The notes under the pieces were generated by a model. The model ran no database searches and had not been told where the DNA came from. It was given only the letters and a program-made list of their open reading frames with translations. From Pelagihabitans pacificus (GTDB lineage: Bacteria > Bacteroidota > Bacteroidia > Flavobacteriales > Flavobacteriaceae), in the NCBI RefSeq assembly GCF_009371985.2, contig NZ_VIKU02000002.1, forward strand, positions 310,001 to 374,000: a DNA stretch of 64,000 nt, in the 5' to 3' direction. This document shows positions 19,901 through 28,286 of the stretch, piece after piece. Made by a program: the position numbers and the translations under genes. The stretch's first letter is position 1. Every line of letters begins with the position of its first letter.

Positions 19901-20189
19901 CCTTGGCATCCATGGTGAAAACATCGAAGTTGCCATAGCGATCGGAGGCGAAGGCCAGGGTCTTCCCATCCTTACTCCATACCGCCCTATAGTCGTGGGC
20001 GTCGTGGTAGGTCAATTGGGTAGCATTGCCGCCCTCGGACGGAACACTATATAGATCTCCTTTGTAAGTAAAGGCAATAGTAGCTCCATCAGGCGAAATT
20101 GCCGGATAACGGGCCCATCTGGGATTAACTTGTGAATGACTTAAGAAGGATACAAGGAAAAGTGTCAGAAAAAGCGGTTTGGTCTTCAT
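16944..20189 (-). CDS. Secreted S41 family tricorn-like protease
   Basis: 1081 residues, signal peptide to about 20. Two TolB/PD40-like beta propellers (about 25-300 and 310-560; recurring WSPDSKW, SPDGKSVAY), a very Lys/Asp-rich segment (about 588-615), a mixed core domain, a PDZ domain (about 800-880; LQPGTVIEKIDGEPI) and an S41 catalytic domain. NVSHAGG (about 770) holds the Ser/His pair, YSDGSCFASG (about 988) the expected nucleophile Ser, and VIVDTRFNGGGDLV the oxyanion loop. Family knowledge: tricorn degrades oligopeptides from larger proteases. The export signal implies a periplasmic role, fitting the peptide-degrading neighbours. Confidence 0.88.
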   Translation of the reverse strand: MKTKPLFLTLFLVSFLSHSQVNPRWARYPAISPDGATIAFTYKGDLYSVPSEGGNATQLTYHDAHDYRAVWSKDGKTLAFASDRYGNFDVFTMDAKGGPATRLTFHSNDERPYTFSGDDTQVLFGAVRQDDVRHRQYPTGRQPELYSVPVNTGRVEQVLTVPAEDVQVSADGRQMVYHDLKGYEDEFRKHHTSAITRDIWRYDVGTGTHTMVTSFSGEDRNPVYSTDGRSLYYLSEESGTFNVHKLVLDTPSNKQQLTEFKTHPIRFLSNGNGVLAFSYDGELYTMKEGGSPQKVNINIRTQAGSNVDKFVSINGEVREMDISMDGKEIAFISRGEVFVTSVEGSLTKRLTNTPEQERFVKFTHDGKAVAYSSERNGKWDIYQTKKVRKEEPFFFAATLVKEDTLISNGKDNYLPEFSPDGKSVAYVEDRRTLKVMNLETRATTTLLTPEDLYHFSDGDQYFQWSPDSKWLLVDWGATLSNNEVLMLSVDGKKRINLTESGYYDMSPKWVNGGTQMLWFSNRNGLKSYATSGRSELDVYSMFFTKDAWDKYNLSKEEYDLMKLIEEGNKEKEDQKDDKKAKKGKKKKDADKDKRDTIKPLTFDWEDLDTRKSRLTIHSSRLSDAVLSKDGEKLYYLARFEKDLNLWETELRTKNTKMLIPLGAKSGSLQWDSKKENLFLLSDGKIAKVDLEGAKTKPVEIKSEMILDADAERKYMFDHIWLRTNAIFYHSNFHGIDWNAMRSEYQKYLPHIGNSVEFAEMISEMLGELNVSHAGGRYNGNIPNGDATASLGIFMDYSHRGNGIKITEVIKGGPLDKADFNLQPGTVIEKIDGEPITPSRDVASYLNRKAGNFTLLDVMDTNGGRKQLTVKPISLQEENRLLYRRWVKTNEKEVAEKSNGTLGYVHIPGMSDEPYRSIYERMMGKFSDKKGVIVDTRFNGGGDLVADLAMFFTGVPFLSYETEARKVGGEPTSRWTKPTLAMFNESMYSDGSCFASGYVDLKIGKTVGMPVPGTCSFAGWERLPNGGVWGVVPVSAKNKAGEWMENNQTDPGIQVKNMPGVIDNGRDEQLERSIQELMKEVE

Positions 20190-20290
20190 AAAATAGTCTT
20201 ACAAAAAATTCGTCGCGCAATATAGGGAAAGTGGGAAAATAGGGAGACTCATTTTTCAATTATTTGATAAAGGTTGCCTATATTTCGAGC

Positions 20291-20890
20291 ATGGACAAGC
20301 ACGATGAAAAAGCCTATTGGACCCAACGCTATCAGGAAGCACGAACGGGCTGGGATATCGGCTATCCGTCCGCTCCGTTAAAAGCGTATATCGACCAATT
20401 GGAGGATAAGAACATGTCGATACTGCTACCGGGCGCCGGCAATGCCTATGAGGCGGAATATCTTTGGAAACAAGGTTTCAACAATATTCGAGTCATGGAT
20501 ATTTCCGAGCTTCCCTTAACCCGCTTTTCGGAACGTATACCGGACTTCCCCGAATCACAACTACTAGTAACCGACTTCTTTGAACACCAGGGACAATACG
20601 ACCTCATTTTGGAGCAGACCTTCTTTTGTTCGATTGTCCCTTCGGATGACAATCGATTTCGATATGCACAACACATGGCAAAGCTCCTGAAACCAGAAGG
20701 AAAATTGGTCGGTGTCTGGTTCGATTTTCCGTTGGGGGCAAGTATGGAAAAACGACCTTTTGGAGGGGATAAAAAACTGTATTTGAAATATCTAAACCCT
20801 TTTTTCGATACCATTACTTTTGAAAAGTGTTATAATTCGATTCGGCCTAGGCAAGGAATTGAACTGTTTGGGATTTTTAAAAAGAAATAG
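20291..20890 (+). CDS. TPMT-like SAM-dependent methyltransferase
   Basis: 199 residues from ATG 20291 (a TTG at 20264 would add nine residues). The opening AYWTQRYQEARTGWDIG is the diagnostic start of the thiopurine S-methyltransferase-like group, and LLPGAGNAYEAEYL (about 43-56) is the SAM-binding glycine motif, followed by the acidic strand end VMDISE. Family knowledge: bacterial members methylate thiols, selenium or halide compounds. Cytoplasmic. Isolated gene, divergent from the tricorn-like protease. Confidence 0.85.
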   Translation: MDKHDEKAYWTQRYQEARTGWDIGYPSAPLKAYIDQLEDKNMSILLPGAGNAYEAEYLWKQGFNNIRVMDISELPLTRFSERIPDFPESQLLVTDFFEHQGQYDLILEQTFFCSIVPSDDNRFRYAQHMAKLLKPEGKLVGVWFDFPLGASMEKRPFGGDKKLYLKYLNPFFDTITFEKCYNSIRPRQGIELFGIFKKK

Positions 20891-21093
20891 CTTTTTCCTT
20901 TCTCCGTTAACGTCCCTTTAAGAAATCCCGCTAAAGTTTTTGGTATATTTAACGCGACTAATTAAAACTTGGAAAATAGGGACGAAAATAGCCGCAAGAC
21001 GATTGTAATCAACAGGAAAAACCTAGCAATCCTTAAAAGGTCATCATACTATTTTCTACACGCTCATTTCCTTTTTTTTAAAAACCGAATCAC

Positions 21094-24000
21094 TTGAAAA
21101 AACTGTTACTCCCCGTCTTGATGCTTTTCGCATCCCTTTCGCTAGTTGCCCAAGAATTTAAAATGGATCTTGTCCAGGACCTCAAACCAAGGAATATCGG
21201 TCCTGGGGGCATGAGCGGTCGTGTTACCGCTATTGATGCCGTTCACACCAATCCCGACATCATGTATGTAGGTACCGCTTCGGGCGGACTCTGGAAATCA
21301 ACTTCGGGAGGAATCAAATGGGAACCTATTTTTGATAAGGAGGTGACCGCTTCGATAGGTGCCGTGGCTATTCAGCAAAGCAATCCCTCGGTGATTTGGG
21401 TCGGCACCGGAGAGGGAAACCCTAGAAACAGTTTGAACGGCGGGTACGGGGTATACAAATCCCTGGACGGTGGTAAAAGCTGGAAATCAATGGGACTCGA
21501 AAAAACGAGACATATTCACCGCATCAAAATCGACCCTACCGACCCGAATACGGTATACGTGGGAGCCATCGGTTCCCCATGGGGCGAGCATCCCGAACGT
21601 GGTGTCTTCAAGACGACCGATGGTGGGGAGACTTGGCAGAAAATTCTTTTTGTCAACAATAAAACAGGGATCGCCGATTTGGTGATGGATCCGACCAATC
21701 CCAACAAACTGATCGCCGCGATGTGGGAACACAAGCGCGACCCTTGGTTCTTTAATTCCGGCGGAAAGGGCAGCGGCCTCTACATGACCCACGACGGAGG
21801 TAAGAACTGGAAAAAGTTGACCGATGAGGATGGACTCCCAAAAGGCGCACTTGGCCGCATTGGGGTGGCGATCGCGCCAGGAAAACCAAATATCGTGTAT
21901 GCCCTGATAGAAGCCAAAAAAAATGCCCTTTACAAATCGGAGGATGGCGGCTTTAAGTGGAAGAAAATAAACGATAAAAAAGACATCGGCAATCGCCCAT
22001 TCTACTATTCCGAGATCTATGTGGACCCACAAAATGAAAATCGGGTCTATTCGGTCTTTACCTATGTGAACGTTTCAGAGGATGGCGGTAAAAATTTTAG
22101 TCAGTTGATGCCCGCCTACGGGGTAGACAATGGCGTACACCCCGACCACCATGCCTGGTGGATACACCCGGAAAACGGACAGTTCATGATGGATGGTAAT
22201 GATGGAGGCATGAATATTACCAAAGATGGGGGAAAATCATGGCGTTTTATAGGAAACATTCCGGTGGCACAATTTTATCACATCAATACCGACAATGAAT
22301 TTCCCTATAATGTCTACGGAGGCATGCAAGACAATGGTTCTTGGCGGGGGCCGGCCTATGTGTGGCGTGCACAGGGTATACGAAACAGTTACTGGCAAGA
22401 AATAGCTTTTGGCGATGGTTTCGATGTAGTACCCGATCGAGACAATTCCCAATACGGTTACGCGATGAGTCAGCAGGGATTCGTATCACGCTATGACTGG
22501 AAAACGGGCAATAACTATATTGTACGTCCTACCCCGCCGGACGCCGATACCAAATTGCGTTTTAACTGGAACGCAGCCATCGGTCAGGATCCTTTTGACA
22601 ATAATACCGTGTATTTTGGCAGTCAATTTGTACATAAAAGTACCGATAAGGGCCTTACTTGGCAGGTCATCTCTCCCGACCTCACAACCAATGACCCTGA
22701 AAAACAGAAACAAAGTGAAAGTGGCGGACTCACTATGGACGCTACCGGTGCGGAAAACCATTGTACGCTATTGGTCATAGAACCCTCTACCCTTGAAAAA
22801 GATATGTTATGGACCGCATCCGACGACGGTCGTGTACATTATACCATCAACGGGGGAACCGATTGGGTCGAAGTCACCCAAAACATTAAGGAATTGCCCC
22901 AAGGTAGTTGGGTCACCCAGATAAAGGCATCGAATAAAAACAAGGGGGAGGTCCTCTTGGTCGCGAATGATTATCGGCGATTCAACTATACTCCCTATGC
23001 CTACCGCACGAAAAACTATGGTAAGACCTGGGAGCGAATCGTCGATGAAAACGATGTGAAAAGCTATACCCTTTCCATCGTTGAAGATATTGAAAATCCT
23101 AATTTAATGTTCCTGGGAACCGACGATGGGCTCTATGTTTCATTTAATGCCGGAGCAAAATGGCAAAAATGGACCGAAGGCTTTCCTACCGTCTCCACAA
23201 AAGACCTGGTGATACAGCCAAGGGAACACGATCTGATCATCGGCACGTTCGGGCGGGCCGCATGGGTATTGGATGATATCCGCCCCTTGCGGGCCTTGGC
23301 AACCAGTATGGGTATACTTCAAGAAGAGATAAAACTATTTGATCCCCCAGTCGCGTATCAGGCAGCTTACCAGCAACCTACCGGCAGTCGTTTTGGGGGA
23401 GACGCCTTATACAACGCCGAAAACCGAAAGGAAGGAGCTATGATTACCTATTTCCTAAAAGAGGGAAAGAAAAAAGACGATGCAAAAAAGAAAGATGATG
23501 GGGAAGACGAAAAAATAAAGGATGATTCGGATGCTGAGGAAGGCACAGAGTCCGTTAATGGAAAAAAAGAACTGACAGGGGTGCAAAAAAAGGATTCCAT
23601 CCAGTTCGATTTTTACGATGGCGATCGCTTGATTAGAACCCTAAAATTCAAGACCCCCGAAAAGGCAGGTTTTCACCGCATCTATTGGAACATGGATGAA
23701 AAAGGCCCGGACCGGCCCGCCCGGAAAATCAGTAAGACCAAGCGGGAAAGGGGAGGACGTTCGGTAAAACCGGGAGCCTATAAGGTAAAGGTCAGCTTTG
23801 GCGATGCTTCGGATGAAACCATATTGGAGGTCCAATCGGACCCACGTCTCAGCATCCCCCAAAAGGCGATCGATGATGCCTTTGTATATTCCAAGAAAGT
23901 GGAGGATTTGACGCAAATTGCCGCTGATGCGGTGAAACAGCTCATAGAAAGTAAAAATGTGGCCAATGAGTATAGTAAGGAGCTCAAAGAATTGGATCAA

Positions 24001-24345
24001 AAGAAATACAAAGACCAGATAAAAGCTTCCAACGATATTGTCAAGGCCATTGATTCGGTGGTAGCTATCTACGTTGGCAAGGAAGACAAAAGACAGGGCA
24101 TCACACGTAACCCCGAAATGAATGTGATGCAACGCCTGGGCAATGCCCGATTCTACATTGCCAGTAGGCCCAACGGCATTACGGAGACGGAAAGAAAACT
24201 GCTTCTATATGCCGAGGAAGATTTGAAATCCGCTTTGGAGACGACCAATGGTTTTTTCAACGGGCGATGGAAGACCTATCGGGAAGAAATCGAAAAGTTA
24301 GAGGTATCACCGTTTAAGGAGACCAAGACCTTTAGTTTGGAGTAA
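21094..24345 (+). CDS. Secreted BNR/sortilin-type beta-propeller protein
   Basis: 1083 residues, signal peptide ending SLVAQ (about 20). Many Asp-box/BNR repeats of the form S-x-D-G-G-x-x-W are seen (YKSLDGGKSW, FKTTDGGETW, YMTHDGGKNWKK and others) through about residue 730, as in VPS10/sortilin and exo-glycosidase-like propellers. A charged KKDD linker (about 795-830) precedes a C-terminal region with a beta sandwich (about 830-925) and a helical tail. No glycosidase catalytic set is evident, so binding or peptide-related function is as likely as glycan cleavage. Starts at TTG 21094. The S9 lipoprotein gene follows and the two are probably cotranscribed. Confidence 0.82.
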   Translation: MKKLLLPVLMLFASLSLVAQEFKMDLVQDLKPRNIGPGGMSGRVTAIDAVHTNPDIMYVGTASGGLWKSTSGGIKWEPIFDKEVTASIGAVAIQQSNPSVIWVGTGEGNPRNSLNGGYGVYKSLDGGKSWKSMGLEKTRHIHRIKIDPTDPNTVYVGAIGSPWGEHPERGVFKTTDGGETWQKILFVNNKTGIADLVMDPTNPNKLIAAMWEHKRDPWFFNSGGKGSGLYMTHDGGKNWKKLTDEDGLPKGALGRIGVAIAPGKPNIVYALIEAKKNALYKSEDGGFKWKKINDKKDIGNRPFYYSEIYVDPQNENRVYSVFTYVNVSEDGGKNFSQLMPAYGVDNGVHPDHHAWWIHPENGQFMMDGNDGGMNITKDGGKSWRFIGNIPVAQFYHINTDNEFPYNVYGGMQDNGSWRGPAYVWRAQGIRNSYWQEIAFGDGFDVVPDRDNSQYGYAMSQQGFVSRYDWKTGNNYIVRPTPPDADTKLRFNWNAAIGQDPFDNNTVYFGSQFVHKSTDKGLTWQVISPDLTTNDPEKQKQSESGGLTMDATGAENHCTLLVIEPSTLEKDMLWTASDDGRVHYTINGGTDWVEVTQNIKELPQGSWVTQIKASNKNKGEVLLVANDYRRFNYTPYAYRTKNYGKTWERIVDENDVKSYTLSIVEDIENPNLMFLGTDDGLYVSFNAGAKWQKWTEGFPTVSTKDLVIQPREHDLIIGTFGRAAWVLDDIRPLRALATSMGILQEEIKLFDPPVAYQAAYQQPTGSRFGGDALYNAENRKEGAMITYFLKEGKKKDDAKKKDDGEDEKIKDDSDAEEGTESVNGKKELTGVQKKDSIQFDFYDGDRLIRTLKFKTPEKAGFHRIYWNMDEKGPDRPARKISKTKRERGGRSVKPGAYKVKVSFGDASDETILEVQSDPRLSIPQKAIDDAFVYSKKVEDLTQIAADAVKQLIESKNVANEYSKELKELDQKKYKDQIKASNDIVKAIDSVVAIYVGKEDKRQGITRNPEMNVMQRLGNARFYIASRPNGITETERKLLLYAEEDLKSALETTNGFFNGRWKTYREEIEKLEVSPFKETKTFSLE

Positions 24346-24404
24346 GATTATTGAACTACCGTTCAATACCCCAAAACATGTCACATCAATTAAAAACAAT
24401 TATC

Positions 24405-26351
24405 ATGAAACAACTTGTAGCAGTAATTAGCCTCACCCTTTTTTTAGGATGTAAGGGGAAAGAAGAAGCCAAGACCCCAACCGTTGCGGAAAACATGAAG
24501 ACCTACACCATCGAACAGATGATGAACAATGAGGCGATTGGTGGTGGTAGTTTTTCGCCAGACAAAACGAAGCTACTTATTTCGAGCAACCGCTCAGGAA
24601 TCTATAATATGTACACCGTTCCCGCCTCCGGCGGGGAAATGATACCCGTCACGGAATCGGACAGCTCTTCGGTCTTTGCGATTTCCTATTTCCCCAAAGA
24701 CGAACGCATGTTGTTTCGAATGGATGGAAATGGGGATGAAATCTATCACATCTACTTGCGGGAACCCGACGGAAGCCACCGGGACCTCACACCATATGCG
24801 GGCAAGAGAGCCAGTTTTTATGGTTGGACGAAAGAGAAAGACGGGTTTTATTTTTCATCGAATAAACGCGATGATCGATATACCGATCTATATGAAATGG
24901 ATTTGGAAACCTTTAGTCCCAAGATGCTGTATAAAAATGAGGATGGTTATTTTTTGGGAGGACTTTCGGATGATAAAAAGTATTTACCGCTGATCAAACC
25001 CATCAATACCAACGATTCCGATTTGTTCCTGTACGATATGCAAACAAAGGAACTGACCAAAATCAATGAAAACCAAAGCGCCAATAGCCCGGAGGATTTC
25101 TCCCCGGATGGCAAGTATCTCTATTATACCACCGACGATGGAGGGGAATTCGCCCGGTTGATGCGATTTGACATAGCCAACAAAACCAACGAGGAAGTAA
25201 TGACACGCGAATGGGATATATTGGGAAGTTATTTCACTGAAAATGGGAAGTATCAGGTCACGTATGTTAATGAGGATGCTAAAAACGCAATCGAGGTAAT
25301 GGAGGTGGCCACCGGAAAAAATATCGTTCTCCCTTCTTTTGAAAATATGGACATCACCAATGTAGGCTTTTCCGATGATGAAAAATGGATGCGCTTCTAC
25401 GCCGGTGGTTCGCACACCCCTTCCAATCTGTACGTATACAATCTAGAAACCAAGGAACAAAAGAAGCTCACCGATGTGTTGAACGATGAAATACAGCCCC
25501 AAGACCTGGTAAATGCCGAAGTAATCCGCTATAAGTCGTTTGATGGACTCGAAATTCCCGCAATTTATTACAAACCCCATCAAGCTTCGGTGGAAAACAA
25601 AGTCCCTGCACTCGTATGGGTCCATGGGGGGCCTGGCGGACAATCACGTCAAAATTTTAGTTCCTTGATTCAGTATATGGTCAACCACGGCTATGCGGTA
25701 TTGGCTGTCAACAATAGGGGAAGTAGTGGTTATGGGAAGACCTTCTATAAAATGGATGACCTCAACCACGGGGATAAGGATTTAAAGGATTGCGTGGCGG
25801 GAAAAGACTGGTTGGCACAACAAGAAGAAATCGACGGTGAAAGAATCGGCATTATCGGAGGATCCTATGGGGGCTATATGACGATGGCCGCCTTGACCTT
25901 TGCTCCCGAGGAGTTCGATGTAGGCGTGAATATTTTTGGGGTGACCAACTGGATACGTACCCTTCGGAGTATTCCAGCTTGGTGGGAAGCACAGAAAGAG
26001 GCCTTGTACCTCGAGTTGGGAGATCCCAATAGTGCCGATTCCGTTCGCTTACGCGCCATATCGCCACTTTTTCACACCGATAAGGTCACCAAACCCCTCA
26101 TTGTACTTCAGGGCGCCAAAGATCCGCGGGTACTTCAGGTAGAATCGGACGAAATTGTGGCAGGGGTCAAAGCTAACGGGGTGCCTGTCGAGTACGTACT
26201 TTTCGAGGATGAAGGTCATGGCTTCGTGAAAAAGGAAAATCAAATCGAGGCCTACAGCAAAATACTGGAATTTTTGGAAATTCACCTGAAGGGCGATGCC
26301 GGTAAGCCTATCGAGGATGGAAAAGCCTTGGAAATGGAACCCGGTTCGTAA
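24405..26351 (+). CDS. S9 family peptidase lipoprotein (dipeptidyl/acylaminoacyl peptidase-like)
   Basis: 648 residues from ATG 24405, which gives an ideal lipobox (LFLGC, Cys 16); the in-frame extension to TTG 24351 is implausible. N-terminal TolB-like propeller (SPDKTKLL, SPDGKYLYY), C-terminal hydrolase with HGGPGG (about 408), GGSYGGYM (about 487), QGAKDPRV (about 572) and DEGHGF (about 606) as oxyanion, Ser, Asp and His sites. Expected on the periplasmic or outer surface. The gene is followed by a good stem-loop terminator, ending a two-gene unit with the BNR protein. Confidence 0.9.
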   Translation: MKQLVAVISLTLFLGCKGKEEAKTPTVAENMKTYTIEQMMNNEAIGGGSFSPDKTKLLISSNRSGIYNMYTVPASGGEMIPVTESDSSSVFAISYFPKDERMLFRMDGNGDEIYHIYLREPDGSHRDLTPYAGKRASFYGWTKEKDGFYFSSNKRDDRYTDLYEMDLETFSPKMLYKNEDGYFLGGLSDDKKYLPLIKPINTNDSDLFLYDMQTKELTKINENQSANSPEDFSPDGKYLYYTTDDGGEFARLMRFDIANKTNEEVMTREWDILGSYFTENGKYQVTYVNEDAKNAIEVMEVATGKNIVLPSFENMDITNVGFSDDEKWMRFYAGGSHTPSNLYVYNLETKEQKKLTDVLNDEIQPQDLVNAEVIRYKSFDGLEIPAIYYKPHQASVENKVPALVWVHGGPGGQSRQNFSSLIQYMVNHGYAVLAVNNRGSSGYGKTFYKMDDLNHGDKDLKDCVAGKDWLAQQEEIDGERIGIIGGSYGGYMTMAALTFAPEEFDVGVNIFGVTNWIRTLRSIPAWWEAQKEALYLELGDPNSADSVRLRAISPLFHTDKVTKPLIVLQGAKDPRVLQVESDEIVAGVKANGVPVEYVLFEDEGHGFVKKENQIEAYSKILEFLEIHLKGDAGKPIEDGKALEMEPGS

Positions 26352-26374
26352 CCATACGCTTTCTGTAAAAACTA

Positions 26375-26408
26375 CCCGTTCCTAACTAATTTAGGAACGG
26401 GCTTATTT
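26375..26408 (+). terminator. Rho-independent terminator after the S9 lipoprotein gene
   Basis: An 11-bp perfect stem (26375-26385 with 26391-26401), 5-nt loop, followed by the T-rich CTTATTTTA. Confidence 0.8.
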
Positions 26409-26593
26409 TAACCAACCCAAGAGTCTTCGTTTGTTCAGCTACCATTTTAGTAAAAGAATTGCCCAAACAGTTTCAAGACGACATTTTTACTTCCGCCAAA
26501 TAGGCTTTTCAGCAATTAAAATGGTTGATTCTTGATATATTGCTAATTCTTCAAACGCCCTACCAATAGTGGATTTAGTTGACTTTTGTCAGC

Positions 26594-26622
26594 TTTGTCG
26601 CTAGTAAGTGGCGCTACCTTTG
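26594..26622 (+). promoter_or_regulatory. Promoter of the first DUF2490 gene
   Basis: TTTG at 26594-26597, 17-nt spacer, and TACCTTTG at 26615-26622 (exact -7 consensus). The ATG at 26643 lies 20 nt downstream; this argues against the longer frame beginning at 26586, which would start before the promoter. Confidence 0.65.
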
Positions 26623-26642
26623 CATTAGTAAGGGAACCGCCA

Positions 26643-27326
26643 ATGCCACTTGGAAGAACCGCACTTTTATTTTTTATCTTAATTGGCCTTCATACCGCGG
26701 CACAGAAGGGAGAAGAGGACTGTTTCGGTACGTGGGCCGTTGTTTCCGGGGACCATCGCATATCTGAAAAACTAAGCATCCCCACTGTTGGCGTCCTGAG
26801 ACACTACGAACTTTTTCAACACTACGAATTTGCCTTCGTCCGAACAGGGCTCACTTATCGGTTCAACGGAACGTTGTCAGGTACGGTTGGCTACGCCTAT
26901 TTGGACTCGGAGCCTTTTATCATAAGTCCCGAGGCGAAAGGTGCACAACAACACTGGCTTTATGAAGAGCTGGTCTTGAAATCGACTCTGGGGAACCTTA
27001 ATCTTTCCCATCGCTATCGATTGGAAAGCCGTTGGATACTTAAAACAGAGGGTACTATTTTGAGGCACCGTATGCGGTATCGGCTTCAATTGAAATATCC
27101 CATGGGCAAAAGATTATACGCCAACCTCTACAATGAAGTATTTGTAGCTTTCCAAGAGCCTTTGTTCAATCAGAACCGTCTACACCTTGGGTTAGCATAC
27201 GTCGTATGCCCTTCATTGCGATTTGAAGTGGGGTATCTAAAAAACCATTTCCCCGATATTCATTGCGATCGTATCCGCCTTGGGTTGGTTTTCAAGACTG
27301 ACTGGACGAAGAAGAAAAAACGCTAG
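26643..27326 (+). CDS. DUF2490 family outer-membrane-like protein
   Basis: 227 residues from ATG 26643, start fixed by the promoter just upstream. Signal peptide to about residue 20 (LHTAAQ). The rest is made of short alternating strands with aromatic girdle residues (GTLSGTVGYAYLDSEP, HRYRLESRWI, NQNRLHLGLAYV), the look of a small beta barrel. Family knowledge: DUF2490 has no established function. It is a diverged paralogue of the next gene, sharing the order W-x(2,3)-G-x-R-I-S-x-K-L-S-I, HRYRLE, FDQNRL-type and LKNHF motifs, so a tandem duplication is likely. Confidence 0.8.
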   Translation: MPLGRTALLFFILIGLHTAAQKGEEDCFGTWAVVSGDHRISEKLSIPTVGVLRHYELFQHYEFAFVRTGLTYRFNGTLSGTVGYAYLDSEPFIISPEAKGAQQHWLYEELVLKSTLGNLNLSHRYRLESRWILKTEGTILRHRMRYRLQLKYPMGKRLYANLYNEVFVAFQEPLFNQNRLHLGLAYVVCPSLRFEVGYLKNHFPDIHCDRIRLGLVFKTDWTKKKKR

Positions 27327-27458
27327 TCCTATCCTTCTGATCGATTGAATGGTCAACTAGGACTTAAAACTTTAAATCCTTTATATTTACAGGACGTTAT
27401 CGAGTGATTTTTTTCAATTTTCATCGGGTTCCAAACCGGTGAAATAATACGATGCCAA

Positions 27459-28133
27459 GTGCAAAAACACCTATTGTTACTACTGCTTTTATTTACAGTA
27501 ATCATGAATGCCCAAGAAACGGGGGAAGACGAGCTTGGTTCTTGGCATATGTATTTTGGAATGAACCGAATTTCCGATAAACTCAGCATTCATACCGAAG
27601 GACAACTCCGTTACTATGAAGCTGGTAAAAACTTCAATCAGTTGTTGTTACGAACAGGACTAAACTATCATATCAAAAACGAAGCGATAGCTACTTTCGG
27701 ATATGCCTACATTGATACGGATACCACCTTTGAGGAATTTCCAGAAGATATCGATTTCACGGAGCATCGTATTTTTGAGCAGTTCATCCTTAATAACAAG
27801 GTCTGGGAGCTGAATTTTGAACATCGATATCGATTGGAACAACGTTTCATTGATTTTGGGGCAAACAATGATGTACAACATAGGGCCCGCTATCGCTTAC
27901 AGGTAATGGTACCGCTTACGGACATATTCTTTCTTAATTTTTATGACGAGGTGTTCCTCAACCTGCAAGGTAATACATTTGATCAAAACCGTTTGTATGC
28001 GGCCATTGGACTGAATGTAACCGATAATCTGAGTGTACAATCGGGCTTTTTAAAAAATCATTTCAGCACACGAAATTTCGACCGTTTGCAGGTAGCTGTT
28101 TTTTATAATCCCGATTTCAGAAAAAAGAAGTGA
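27459..28133 (+). CDS. DUF2490 family outer-membrane-like protein, tandem paralogue
   Basis: 224 residues from GTG 27459, which yields a signal peptide MQKHLLLLLLLFTVIMNAQ; no ATG gives a better one in this frame (an ATG in another frame at 27452 does not). Shares with the preceding gene the sequence blocks GMNRISDKLSIHTEG, EHRYRLEQRF, FDQNRLYAA and GFLKNHFS. Probably a small outer-membrane beta barrel of unknown role. A 132-nt spacer separates the copies; I saw no terminator there, and only a weak TATATTTA -7-like sequence. Confidence 0.8.
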   Translation: MQKHLLLLLLLFTVIMNAQETGEDELGSWHMYFGMNRISDKLSIHTEGQLRYYEAGKNFNQLLLRTGLNYHIKNEAIATFGYAYIDTDTTFEEFPEDIDFTEHRIFEQFILNNKVWELNFEHRYRLEQRFIDFGANNDVQHRARYRLQVMVPLTDIFFLNFYDEVFLNLQGNTFDQNRLYAAIGLNVTDNLSVQSGFLKNHFSTRNFDRLQVAVFYNPDFRKKK

Positions 28134-28286
28134 CGATGCCCCTTATGGGGTAATAAATATACTAGATGAACATTTAGCCAACAATGTCCGTTCCGACACC
28201 TTTGAAATGAAAATAGCCTATTCCCGACCCATAAAGTGTTGCCTACGACAATTCAACGGCAACAACTTATAATAAATAATTAGCCT

